Assembly (NCBI GenBank): GCA_025349905.2
Contig: MU625022.1
Span: 1 to 13,866, forward strand
Origin: Blastocladiella britannica
Lineage: Eukaryota > Blastocladiomycota > Blastocladiomycetes > Blastocladiales > Blastocladiaceae
Direction of reading: 5' to 3'
Length of the DNA stretch: 13,866 nt
Positions 1-9,131 of the stretch are shown here, in pieces; within the stretch, counting starts at the first letter, position 1, and each line of letters begins with the position of its first letter. The notes under the pieces are model-generated. The model was not told the origin of the DNA. It worked only from the letters and a program-made list of their open reading frames with translations, and made no database searches. Made by a program: the position numbers and the translations under genes.

Positions 1-99
1 TGGCCGAGTTGGTGGCGGTGGACAGGGCGAGCGGAGCCGCGTCGACGTTCAGACCACGAGCGGACATGGTGGCGGTGGTGGCGGTGGATGCCGTCGTGG

Positions 100-309
100 T
101 CACAGGCACGCAAGGCTTCGGCGCAGCCCGCTGTACCCGAACGCGCGCTCCGCAATCGCCGCCATGCGCTCCTCGTCGGTGCCGTTGAACATGCCGTAGC
201 TGGCAGCGACGCGGATCGCATCATCGTCAGAGTTGGGCGTGCCGGGCAACTTGCCATCGACAATTTTCAGGTACGGGGTGGTGTCGGGGGTGGGAGCGGT
301 GGTGGCCAT
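100..309 (-). CDS. Unrecognised protein, 5' end of a minus-strand gene (ORF or first exon)
   Basis: An ATG at 309, in a good context (GACCATGG), opens a 69-codon frame that ends at a TGA at 102-100. The product begins MATTAPTPDTTPYLKIVDGK and continues with an acidic stretch and the segment GMFNGTDEERMAAIAERAFG, which reads like a folded, charged helix. I do not recognise the family. The reading frame breaks just after AERAFGYSG. A second minus-strand frame is open from about 118 to the left edge, includes an ATG at 67 preceded by CCACC, and gives MSARGLNVDAAPLALSTATN. Two readings are possible: exon 1 ends near 112 at a GTGCCT or GTGACC donor and its acceptor lies beyond the window (there is no minus-strand AG between 67 and 1), or an indel separates two parts of one gene. 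Start fairly sure; end not. Confidence 0.4.
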   Translation of the reverse strand: MATTAPTPDTTPYLKIVDGKLPGTPNSDDDAIRVAASYGMFNGTDEERMAAIAERAFGYSGLRRSLACL

Positions 310-828
310 GGTCAAATTTGTCTGGCTTATGAAATCACACTCACCCCAATTCAAAGTCCTGTCTTGCGAACGCTGCCAGACCGTTGGCACATTGAGATGT
401 TCGTCAATATACCTCTATTATTGTAATGCTGTGTAATCCATCTCTGCTCGACTCTGGTGGACACCTTTTTTTTCTGTCGCGATTGGCCGACAAGCCTTTC
501 AACAGTGCCAGCATCACGGATCTGATCCGCCTCCCAGCGCAATCGCTCGAGAAGGCAGTGGTCACAGAATGAGTGGAGTGCCCATGCTCGCCGACACTAC
601 AGCCAACAAAGTGCTCGACCCAGCAGCCGACATGATCGCCGACGAGAGTGACCACCCCGCAGCCCATTCTCCCCAGCCGTGTACCTCCACTCACAGCTCC
701 GACAACGCGACCCCCGGCAACTGCCACTTGTTAGAGTACTTGGCAGCGGCCGAGAAGAATCACTCAGGATCGCGCCATTTTCATTCATGCTCTTCTAATT
801 GATTGCTTCCGCCACTTGAAATATATAA
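310..828. promoter_or_regulatory. Probable divergent promoter region between the left minus-strand gene and ATE1
   Basis: About 520 nt separate the divergent starts at 309 (minus) and 829 (plus), so both promoters should lie here. An inverted CCAAT pentamer (ATTGG) sits at 482-486 next to a T-rich run at 465-474. The only TATA-like string, ATATATAAATGG at 821-832, overlaps the ATE1 start codon. It is therefore more likely an A/T-rich translation leader than a TATA box. No RNA gene or repeat was seen. A small ORF inside this stretch is listed separately. Confidence 0.4.
569..802 (+). CDS. Doubtful small ORF upstream of ATE1
   Basis: A 77-codon plus-strand frame begins MSGVPMLADTTANKVLDPAA and ends at a TAA 27 nt before the ATE1 start codon. 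It is rich in His, Ser and Asp, has no domain I recognise, and both strands are open here, as is common in GC-rich DNA. It could be a small protein, an upstream ORF in the ATE1 leader, or chance. Its position so close to ATE1, on the same strand, is the only reason to list it. Confidence 0.15.
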   Translation: MSGVPMLADTTANKVLDPAADMIADESDHPAAHSPQPCTSTHSSDNATPGNCHLLEYLAAAEKNHSGSRHFHSCSSN

Positions 829-2281
829 ATGGACAACGACAGCTCGAGATCCTCCCTGGTCCGCCCGTCCATGCTTTCGCCGCTGGGCGAGGGCGAGGAT
901 GGCCACGCGTGCGGCTACTGCAAGAGCGAGACTAGTTCGCGGTCGTACGGCGCCTGGGCCTACCGGTTGCGCCACGCCGACTACATGGCCATGATGGACC
1001 GCGGCTGGCGGCGCTCCGGCGCCTACCTGTACAAGCCCAACATGACGCACACCTGCTGTCCGCAATACGCCATCCGCCTGCCGTTGGCCGCATTTACGCC
1101 GTCCAAGCAGCACCGCGCGCTCATCAATAAGTCGCGTCGATACCTGGACGGCGAGTGGGGGCCTGGTGCTGTCGACTCATCAACGGCAAGCAAGCACCAA
1201 CCAAAGAAGAAGAAACCGGCAGAGAATACGCGGTTTGATCTTCGGGCGGCCATTACTGATTTGCTGACCGTGTCCGCTGACGGCAAACAGGATCATGTCC
1301 TCACGGTACATTTTATGGATTCGAGTCTGCAGACGAGCAAACTGATGGTATAGTTATAGACGACCCTGGAACCGGCGAGCAGTACCCCCGAAAAATTTGC
1401 GCTGTACGACCGATATCAGCAGGCGATACATGGCGATGCGCCTGCTAAAAACACGCCCAAGTCCTTTGGGCGGTTCCTCGTGGACTCGCCGCTGAGCAAT
1501 GGCCCGTGTGACCCCGCGATCTGCGACCGATCCGGATCGGTGGTAGCCGGCCAGTCGCCCTCCTCGCCACGGCAGCGAGGGAGCAGCAGCATGCCTCGCT
1601 ACGGCTCGTTCCATCTCCAGTACCGGCTCGACGGAAAACTGGTCGGGGTGAGCGTGATCGACATTGCGCCCCAGTGCGTCTCGTCCGTGTACTTTTTTTA
1701 CGACCCAGACGTCCAATTTCTCGGGCTTGGGAAACTGTCGGCGCTGGTGGAAATGGTACTGGCCATGGATGAGGGTGTTCCGCATCTGTATCTCGGGTAT
1801 TTTATCCCTGAGTGCGTCAAGATGGAGTACAAGGCGCAGTTTCATGGGTCGCAGTTGCTCGATCCCGTCGCGTACACGTGGGTTGGTCTGGACGATAGAC
1901 TCCGGGAGCGATTGCACGCCGCCGACGCGGGATTCACCACGTTTGCTGATCTGGTTGAGACCGGTTCTACTGCTACATGTGGACGGACGCGAGCGCAAGT
2001 ACCCGATGACGGCATGTTCCGACAGGTGTCTGCTACCGAGGCGGACTCGTTGCTGATCCATGTCGAGGGCAGTGTCATGCCGTTTGGTGTACGTCTTTAC
2101 TTACTTTTTACAGTTTTTGGAACTGATCGAACTGACTGATGTGTGTGGACAGGTGCTGGCGGATGCTCTGGGCGAAGACGGGGCTGAGTACGCGGCCAGT
2201 GTGCGATCCGATGTCGTCGAGTGTGCCAAGCGACTCGACGAGCAGACCTGTCAGGAGATGGTGTTTGTGCCTAATGACTGA
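829..2281 (+). CDS. ATE1: Arginyl-tRNA--protein transferase (ATE1), three exons
   Basis: ATE1 transfers arginine from Arg-tRNA to N-terminal Asp, Glu or oxidised Cys, marking proteins for the Arg/N-degron pathway in cytosol and nucleus. Exons: 829-1305, 1360-2088, 2153-2281, giving 444 residues (yeast and animal enzymes are about 500). The N-terminal domain has CGYC (Cys28, Cys31), then YGAWAYRL, RGWRRSGAYLYKPN and TCCPQY (Cys76, Cys77). These four cysteines match those reported to bind an iron-sulfur cluster in yeast ATE1. The C-terminal GNAT-like domain shows YGSFHLQYRLDGKLVGVSV, SSVYFFYDPD, LGLGKLSAL and YLGYFIPEC. Intron 1 (1306-1359, GTACAT...TATAG, CTGAT branch site) restores the family spacing around TLEPAS. 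Intron 2 (2089-2152) runs GTACGT...GGACAG with CTGAC/CTGAT. A Ser/Arg-rich insert precedes the catalytic YGSFH. The start is the first ATG, in an A/T-rich leader. The family call is secure; the exact intron 1 donor is less so. Confidence 0.95.
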
Positions 2282-2457
2282 GCTTGTTCATTTTTCAGAC
2301 AACCTCCCTGGTCGCTGTCGCAGTCCGACGATGCTTGAGGGGGATTGCGGTTAGAGCCGGGGTGGCCCGAGATGTTCCAGTCAGCCGCCAGGTCGAGGTG
2401 CCACGAACATAATTCTTCTCTTGAACGTAACGTGTCATAAAATTTCAAAAACAAAAA

Positions 2458-5235
2458 ATGTGGTCCTTGGCCACCGCCACCCATGCCATGCACCGCCAAG
2501 TGCCCGTTGCCCGTGCTGCCCGTCTCGTGTCTGCCAGTGCCCCGCACGCACGCGTTTTTGCCGCCGCGCCGTCGCGATCACTCTTTTTGGCGGCAGGAGC
2601 GCGGCCGACAACCATTGTCGTGTCGACGCGCGATACCGCCGCCCCTTTTGTGGTCGTCCGTCACTCTGGGCTTATGCAGTCGTCTCCACGGTGGCTCTCG
2701 TCGACGCCGTCGCACCTTGTGCGTGCATTCCCCCATTTCCAACTTGGTCTGCCGGGTGCTTCCAGTCGGACATCACTCAACCAACCGACCCACTCACGAA
2801 AAAATGAAAAAATAACAGGACGAAAAGAAGCCGGCCGACCCCCCGGCAACAACACCAACCAGCAATGTGCCTGCCCCCGCGCCCAAGAAGCCGCTGATGC
2901 AGAAACTGCGCGAGGAAACGTGGCCGCACGTCAAGGAGGAGCTCGTGCACTACCGCGAGGGCTCCAAGCTGCTGTGGTTCGAGGCGCGCGTGTCGATGCG
3001 GTACCTGCGCAAAGTGATGGTGGGCGAGAAGCTGACGCGGCGCGAACTGCGGCAGCTCAAGCGCACGGTGGCCGACCTGGTGCGGTTGGTGCCGTTTGTG
3101 GCCCTGGTGCTGATCCCGTTTGCGGAGCTGGCGCTCCCCGTGCTGCTCAAGCTGTTCCCCAACATGCTGCCCAGCACGTTTGAAAAGTCGTTTGACCAGG
3201 AGGAGAAGCGCAAGAAGATGCTCAAGATGCGGCTGGAGCTGGCCAAGTTCTTGCAGGAGACCGTGGACGAGATGGCCGTGGGCACGTCCGGTGGAACCGC
3301 TACCGCCGCCAAGGACTTTACCGAGTTTTTCCGCAAGATCCGCACCACGGGCGAGCCGGCCGAGACGTCGGAGCTGATCCGGGTCGCGCAGCGGTTCGAG
3401 AACGAGGTCACGCTCGAGAACTTGTCGCGCCCGCAGCTGGTGTCCATGTGCAAGTACATGGGCATCAACGCGTTTGGGACCGACAACTTCCTGCGGTTCC
3501 AGATCCGCACTCGCATGCGCCAGTTGCACACCGACGACCAGATGATCTTCTTTGAGGGCGTCGACTCGCTCTCGACCCACGAGCTGCAGCGCGCGTGCGC
3601 CGACCGCGGAATCAAGACAATTGGCGTCTCACCCGCGCGCCTGCGCCACGACTTGCAGCAGTGGCTCGAGCTGCACTTGCTTCACAAGATTCCCTCGGTG
3701 CTGCTGATTCTGTCGCGCGCGTTCATCATCTCGGACCAACCCATGCACTCGACCAAGCCGGCCGCGGTTGTGGAGCCGTCGACCGTTTCGTCTGCCTCGG
3801 GTGAACCCAATGTTGCTGCTGCTGCTGCCGCTGCTGCACCGCCGCCGGTGGAGCTACCGAGCACCACGGCCGAGGCGCTGCAAGCGACTCTCCAGTCGCT
3901 GCCGACCAACTTGGTTTGTTGCTTATTTATTTATATTGATAAGTACACTCATCACCTTGTTTTTCACAGATCACGGAGGCAGAACTCAAGCTCTCTGACC
4001 AAGAGGGCAAGGCTTCGTTCAAGAAGAAGCTCGAGGCGCTCAAGCAGCAAGAGGAGATTATTGCCGACGAGTTGGAGCAGGAGCGTGCTGCGGCCGAGGC
4101 TGCGCTCGCAAAGAAGAAGGAGGAGGAGGCAGTGGCCGCGGCCGCATCCGCTGCGGTCTTGGCGGCGGCCGAGTCGGCAACACCTGCACCGGCCTCCAGT
4201 GGGGCGACCGAGTCCTCGACTGCGTCAGCACCTACCCCGTCGGCGGATTCTGCTCCTTCTGCGACGACCGCTCCTGCGACCGAGTCCGCTGCTGCGCCTG
4301 CCCCTGCGACCACCGCGTCCGACACGTCGTCATCGACTGCCGCGGCAGCCTCCACCCCGGCAGCAGCAGCAGCAGCCGAGGCCGAGGTCGAAATGACGAC
4401 CGAGCAGGTCAAGGAGCTGAGCGAGGCCATCAAGATGATGGTTGGCCAATCGGCAGTGGAGACGGAGCGGAATGAGTTGGAGGCCATCAAGCTCGAGCGC
4501 GAGGAGAAGGCCAAGCGCGAGAAGGCCGCGGCGCAGGCTGCTGCTGCGGCTACCGCGCCAGTGGAAGCCAAGGCGCCCGAGCAGGCGCCGACGGCCAACC
4601 CCGATGCCGCGACTCCCGCCGCGTCCGAGACCTTCGCAACTCCCGCGCCCACCACCCCCGCGGCGGCGCCTGCTCAGGTTGAGACCCCTGCTGCCCCGTC
4701 CACGGAGGCACCGGCGACTCCTGCCCCCGCCCCTGTCGCCGCGCCGCCAGTGACGGCCGCGGTGGCAGCAGAAGAGGCGGCGGCGGCTGCAGCTGCCGCG
4801 GCCACCAGCAAGGCCACCACGCGTCTCGAGTCGCAGGTGGATCGTCTGCTGTCCAAGATCCAAGTCGAGCTAGAGCAGTACGATACGGCGGTGGCACCCA
4901 AGCTCCCGCACATTCTGCCCAACGAGCGCGGCCAGATCTCGGTCGCGGACCTCGAGACGGCGCTTTCGGTGATCCGGTCGCGGCCGGCCAACGACGACAT
5001 GATCAAGGCCATTGTCAAGAAGCTCGATCGCGACGGTGACGGGTTTGTGGCCCTGAACGAACTGATGGACCTGGCGCGCGCTGCTGAGGAGATTGAGGGA
5101 GTCGGAGTGGTGGTGGACAAGGCCGCGGTGGCTGCTGCTGCTGCCGCCAAGGAGGCGGCCAAGTCTGCGGCTGCTGCTCCTGCTGCGACTAGTACTGATG
5201 CGTCGGGCTCGTCATCGTCGTCCTCGTCGTCCTGA
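2458..5235 (+). CDS. LETM1: LETM1-family mitochondrial inner-membrane protein with EF hand, three exons
   Basis: LETM1 (yeast Mdm38/Ylh47) sits in the mitochondrial inner membrane and is tied to K+/H+ or Ca2+/H+ exchange, ribosome binding and cristae shape. Exons: 2458-2718, 2819-3913, 3970-5235, giving 873 residues. Exon 1 (87 residues) is rich in Arg, Ala and Ser with almost no acid, as expected of a presequence. Exon 2 carries the hallmark LETM1 domain: WPHVKEELVHYREGSKLLWF, then the membrane segment around residues 174-201 (LVRLVPFVALVLIPFAELAL, then LKLFPNMLPSTFE), then LSRPQLVSMCKYMGI. Exon 3 starts with a charged coiled coil (KASFKKKLEALKQQEEIIAD), continues as a long Ala/Pro/Thr-rich tract, and ends with a canonical EF-hand loop, DRDGDGFVALNE (residues 805-816), an Ala-rich tail and poly-Ser. 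Introns: 2719-2818 (GTGCGT...AACAG) and 3914-3969 (GTTTGT...CACAG), both phase 0. The donor of intron 1 is the least certain boundary. Confidence 0.95.
3813..3839 (+). repeat. GCT-type trinucleotide run in LETM1 (Ala tract)
   Basis: A run of GCT/GCC units encodes eight to nine alanines just after SGEPNV. Similar short GCN runs recur at about 4361-4378 (GCA units), 4785-4803 and 5131-5150 in the same gene, and the coding region closes with a TCG/TCC run encoding poly-Ser (5209-5232). These are impure coding microsatellites and probably vary in length between strains. Confidence 0.6.
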
Positions 5236-5855
5236 TCTGAGTAGGTCTCTTCACGGCTGCGCACTAAAACCGGTTTTGGAGATGGAATTCCAAGCTTGAC
5301 CTGCCATGGAAATCAGAAAGCTATTTACTTTGTAAGAAATTCTCGTGTCCCAATCCTTCCATCCGAATTCCAATGCCCATTTTTCTTTGCAATGTCAGAC
5401 CAGTCCGGCTTTCTCGTTGATATTTCGGCCAGTCCTTCCATGATACCCAATGGATATCCAGGCCGCGTTTCCACTGCCATTCCGCCAACCCAGCTTTCCA
5501 GCTCCAGCGCTCGGATCCAATATTTCCAATACCGGAATGTCTAAACTTCTCTCGACCCGGAATGCCGTCAAAACTTGTCCAAGATCCCCCCTCTTTGTTT
5601 TTTCCCCTGAGATTACAAACTCAGTTAAGCTCTCTATTGAAACGGGGAGTTCACGTGTGTGCATTGAACAGCCGGTCTTTAAAGTCGAATATATGAAAAT
5701 TACTTTATTATTGACATAAAGTACTAGCACTTTTTCCCCCAATGACGAGAGAATCATCCTTATCCTGAGCCCTGGTTCCATTTCCATTTTCCAGGGCGGA
5801 CGATGACAATGACCGAGACCGAGGGGGGAGACGAAGTCTTTAATCTCACAATATA
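5236..5855. promoter_or_regulatory. Intergenic spacer and presumed promoter of the Mdm1-like gene, with CCAAT and TTCCA clusters
   Basis: This 620-nt stretch holds no gene I can support. It is more A/T-rich than its surroundings. On the plus strand it has six CCAAT pentamers (at 5350, 5370, 5447, 5517, 5526 and 5739) and ten TTCCA pentamers (first bases at 5288, 5357, 5368, 5436, 5469, 5496, 5524, 5776, 5782 and 5789). The complement TGGAA appears only about twice. CCAAT is the known target of the Hap2/3/5 (NF-Y) complex; binding here is inference. Long open frames on both strands (an 89-codon plus ORF at 5450 and a minus frame at 5395-5982) lack protein features I recognise. The LETM1 3' end must also lie here, but I see no AATAAA on the plus strand. 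Confidence 0.4.
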
Positions 5856-8800
5856 ATGCAAATTTTATCAATTGTATGGTCACTGCTGACGGCCGGTTGG
5901 ACCGCTGTGGCACTCTGGGCCAGTGCCAGCGTCTTGATTTTGCTCCTGCGCCCATCATTGCCGGCGTCGCAGCACCTCTCACAGCAGCAGAAACGACGGC
6001 AAAGCGAGTATCGCCAGATCTTGGCTAAACAGCACCTCCGGCTCCGCTCGGACCGCCAATTCCACACGAGCGGCACAGTTCCCATTGCATTGCTTGCGAC
6101 AGCGCTGGGCCTGACCGATGCATCACCAGCGGTAGTTCAGGTCCATGCTGCTCTGACCACGTTGTTGCGCCTGGTTCACACGACGTTCATCGGTTCTTGG
6201 TTCAGACTGCTGAGCAATGACCCGTCGTTTCCAAAGGTCGTGGAGGCTCGGCTTGCTGGCGCTGTGTCGCTCGCCATCAAAAAGTGCGTTTCGATCGACC
6301 CGTTCGCTGTGACGGTCGGCCATCTCGGCCCGGTCCTACTGGCACACCTCTTGTCGTTTCGGAAAGCACAACTTGCGCTTGGAGATCGCAATGATGACGC
6401 GCTGAATGTGCTTTTGGCCGAGAAATACGTTGCCTCTGGTCAATCGCTGCACTCGGCCCTTCATTTGCAAGGCGCGACCGCCAGTAGCGAGCTTGCGCAT
6501 TTGCGGACCCAAGCAAGGCGGATCCTTGAAATGGCTCTTCCTGGGTCCCTCGACCTTGCCAGCCCACCCACGTCGACCTTGTTGGTCGAGATTGTGGCCT
6601 CGGTGCTGTTGAAGATCATGGATGCCTTGAGCGACCCTCATTTCTGGAATGCCACCATCGATTTTGCTGTATGCTACTACTGTACTTTGTGCTGTTGTCA
6701 ACTTAGGATAATAAAATATTAAATACATAGGTTGGACAAGCGATTCGCGAGCGAAATCTGGTCCATCGCGTCCGCCGCGTCCTTGAGGAACAAGCGGCAA
6801 GCCCGGTGCCGCTCGTTGCTTTTCGTTCCGTGGACGAGCTCTTGGAGAGCATCAAAACATGCCCGACCTTGATCGAGGCCAAGCAGCTCCGAAACCAAAT
6901 CATCATGGAAGTGCGCCGGCGCCGGGCAGAGCTTGCGAGCCAGACATTCTCCGATCAGGTCATTGCCGGCTTGCAGTGCCTCTTGTCTGCCAAAACCAAA
7001 ATCGAGAAGCGCATTGCTGCACTTGGCGGACCAGAGTACATGCCTCGAAATCGCACTGTCGGCGTCTCTTTTCAGCACATTTCATTCTCCCAGCTTTTGC
7101 GTTCCTCGGTTGGTCTGACGTACGCTTCATTATTTCTTTGGGACCAACCTTTGTGTTAACATTAATAACAGGTACTTTATGGAGTTCTTGGATCGAACCG
7201 GCCGGTCCCACTACCTCCAGTTCTGGCTGGCAGCGCAGCACTTTGATGGGGTCTCGAAGCGGGACTACGAATCACTGTACAGCACTTTTTTCGAACCAGC
7301 CTCGCCTTCGTTTATCGCCGTCCCATCAGAACTCTGGGAGCGCCTTGCGGTGCTCGCCTCCGACGACGAGCATCATCCACAGTTTGCTGCATTCCGCGAG
7401 GCGCAGGCGCTGGTGGCGCGGCTCATGGAGGATGTTGATTTTTCGTCCTTTTCCCGCTCGGACCTGTTTCTGGCCATGATCAACGACAAGGGCTTTATTG
7501 CCGACCGCGAGCAAGCGCCCGACTCGCTGCTCCAGCCGCCGACACCGTTTCTGGCAGCGTCGACTGGAGCTTACTCGCCCGTGACGTCTCTGTCGCAGCC
7601 CATTGGGAGCGACTTGGCTGGAGCCTTACCCCTCGATGCCCTGTCGGATGAATACGCCATTTCCGACGACCTCGATCTGATGGCCGCACGGCTTCCAGCT
7701 GTACTCTCGTCGTCCATTGCCGATCTCGCGTCAAGCCCGTTTGCAACAAGCGACGGGGCTACTGCCACTGTTGCTGCTCCTCCTTCTTCTCCTGCCATGG
7801 CCATCGATCGCCTCATGCAGCAGAGCGACTTGATTGAGGGGCTCTTGCGGAATCCAACCGTGGAACGTCAAGAACTGGTGTCGGCGCTGGAAAAATCGCG
7901 CGCGCAATTGCGTCGCGAGATCCGGGCCGTGACCTGGCAGAACCTCCAACAACGGCAGTCCAAGCTGGAAGCGGTATTTTACTCATTTTTTATCACTCCG
8001 CAGTTTATTCACTCATTCTTTTTTTTTTTGCTGAAAAGGGCGCGTATACAGTCTCGATCCCGAGCTTTGTAGTCCGCCGCGACCAAAGCAAAAAAGACTA
8101 TGCCGAATATGCGCTCACGGTAGTGCTCGCCAACACCAGCACGCGGTGGACAGCGTACCGGCGCTTTTCCGATTTCCTAGCGCTGCACACGTCCCTCAAG
8201 CGGCATCACGCCCCGCTGGTGACTCGGTACGACTTGCCCATCAAAGCGCCGATCCTCTCGGACGCGATGGTGAGCTCGATCGCCGCTTTACGTCTGGACA
8301 AGCTGCGGCAGTACTTGGCCCAGATCACGAGCCACGAGGAGATTCGGACTAGCGCCGCCCTTCGCGCGTTTGTTTCGGAAGCCGGTGGGCCGGTAGAGTC
8401 GAGCGGCGGCGGTAGCACGGTGTTGCCGCTCAAGTTGACTGAGCGCGCGTCCGAACTGCTGTTTGGTGGAAATCGCATGTCGGCATCTCCACCTCTGAGC
8501 AATAACACGACGACATCGGGGACCGGTTCGACGAGCGCAACAGAGCCCAAGCCGTCGTCGTCGCGCGCGTCCGACATTCTCGCCGACTTGTTTATCGAGG
8601 CATTTGACCTCAAAGATCGCGGCAACTGGCTGCGCCGGCAGGCTGTCCTTTTTGCGCTGAATCAAGTGTTTGACGATACGATCGAAAGGTATCGTCTTTT
8701 TCATTTCTGCTTGAAGGCGGCACTGAAAAAACTCATGTTGAATTTTCTGCAGAAAACTATCGCAAGTCATTGCAGGAATATTCAAGCCCGCGTCGCTCAA

Positions 8801-9092
8801 GTTCCATCTCGAGTACCTGACCGATTCATTCTGGCCAGGTGGGACTTGGCGGACCGACTGGCCTCTTGTCACGGACGAGGAGCGAGTCCGCGTCCAGAAA
8901 TCGTCAAAGCAGCAACTGCAAGTTCTGCTTCCCGATCTCCTTGGTGCATTCATCGGCAGCCAGAACGCGGTCAAGGGTGCCCGCCGAGTGCACGTTCTCG
9001 CTCAAAATCAGCTCCTGAACCGACACCTGCTCTACACAGTGCTGGATGTTATAGTGGAGCAAATGACGACCAATCTTGCTCAAAAAGAATGA
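5856..9092 (+). CDS. MDM1: Mdm1/SNX13-type protein (TM-PXA-RGS-PX-Nexin_C), five exons
   Basis: This family anchors in the ER and tethers it to vacuole/lysosome, endosome or lipid droplets, with the PX domain reading phosphoinositides or lipid. Exons: 5856-6668, 6731-7119, 7172-7973, 8039-8688, 8753-9092, giving 997 residues (human SNX13 about 960, yeast Mdm1 about 1130). Order: hydrophobic anchor at residues 4-32; PXA domain about 70-330, with SWFRLLSNDPSFP and LSDPHFWN; RGS domain about 389-505, with SFSQLLRSSVGLTYFMEFL and HYLQFWLAAQHF; Ser/Ala-rich linker; PX domain about 669-790, with YRRFSDFLALHTSL, the loop LPIKAP and LDKLRQYL; Nexin_C with NWLRRQAVLFALNQVFDDTI and YLTDSFWPGGTW. Introns are 62, 52, 65 and 64 nt (GTATGC..TAG, GTACGC..CAG, GTATTT..AAG, GTATCG..CAG). 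Each join restores a family motif: the second joins the RGS helix, the fourth joins IERKLSQVIAG. The start ATG follows an A/T-rich leader. Ortholog assignment beyond the family is inference. Confidence 0.93.
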
Positions 9093-9131
9093 AAAGAAAC
9101 CTCCGAATTGTATATTTATATGTGTATGATA
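9093..9131. terminator. Convergent 3' ends, 39 nt between stop codons
   Basis: The plus-strand Mdm1-like gene stops at 9090-9092 and the minus-strand Arf GEF gene stops at 9134-9132. The 39 nt between are A/T-rich (TATATTTATATGTGTATG), as expected of 3' processing signals, but carry no AATAAA on either strand. Any normal 3' UTR of one gene must run into the coding exon of the other. Confidence 0.5.

Noticed and set aside
821..828. TATA box for ATE1
   Set aside because: It abuts the start codon, so transcription from it would begin after the ATG.
1348..1359. A 12-nt intron (GTATAGTTATAG) or reassigned TAG codons in ATE1
   Set aside because: Twelve nucleotides is below any known spliceosomal intron, and the firm genes show normal use of stops with no in-frame TAG elsewhere. 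A 54-nt intron with the same acceptor, a CTGAT branch site and better family spacing explains it.
1354..2061. 235-codon minus-strand ORF opposite ATE1
   Set aside because: Shadow of ATE1 exon 2, which carries the conserved catalytic motifs on the plus strand.
2777..3580. 267-codon minus-strand ORF opposite LETM1
   Set aside because: It is an antisense shadow of the conserved LETM1 exon; its Leu/His/Arg-rich product has no domain, and the plus strand is clearly coding.
5395..5982. 195-codon minus-strand ORF in the spacer and over the Mdm1-like start
   Set aside because: It overlaps a firm exon in antisense, has no recognisable domain and no clear exon structure. A long stop-free run is notable in A/T-richer DNA but not enough to call a gene.
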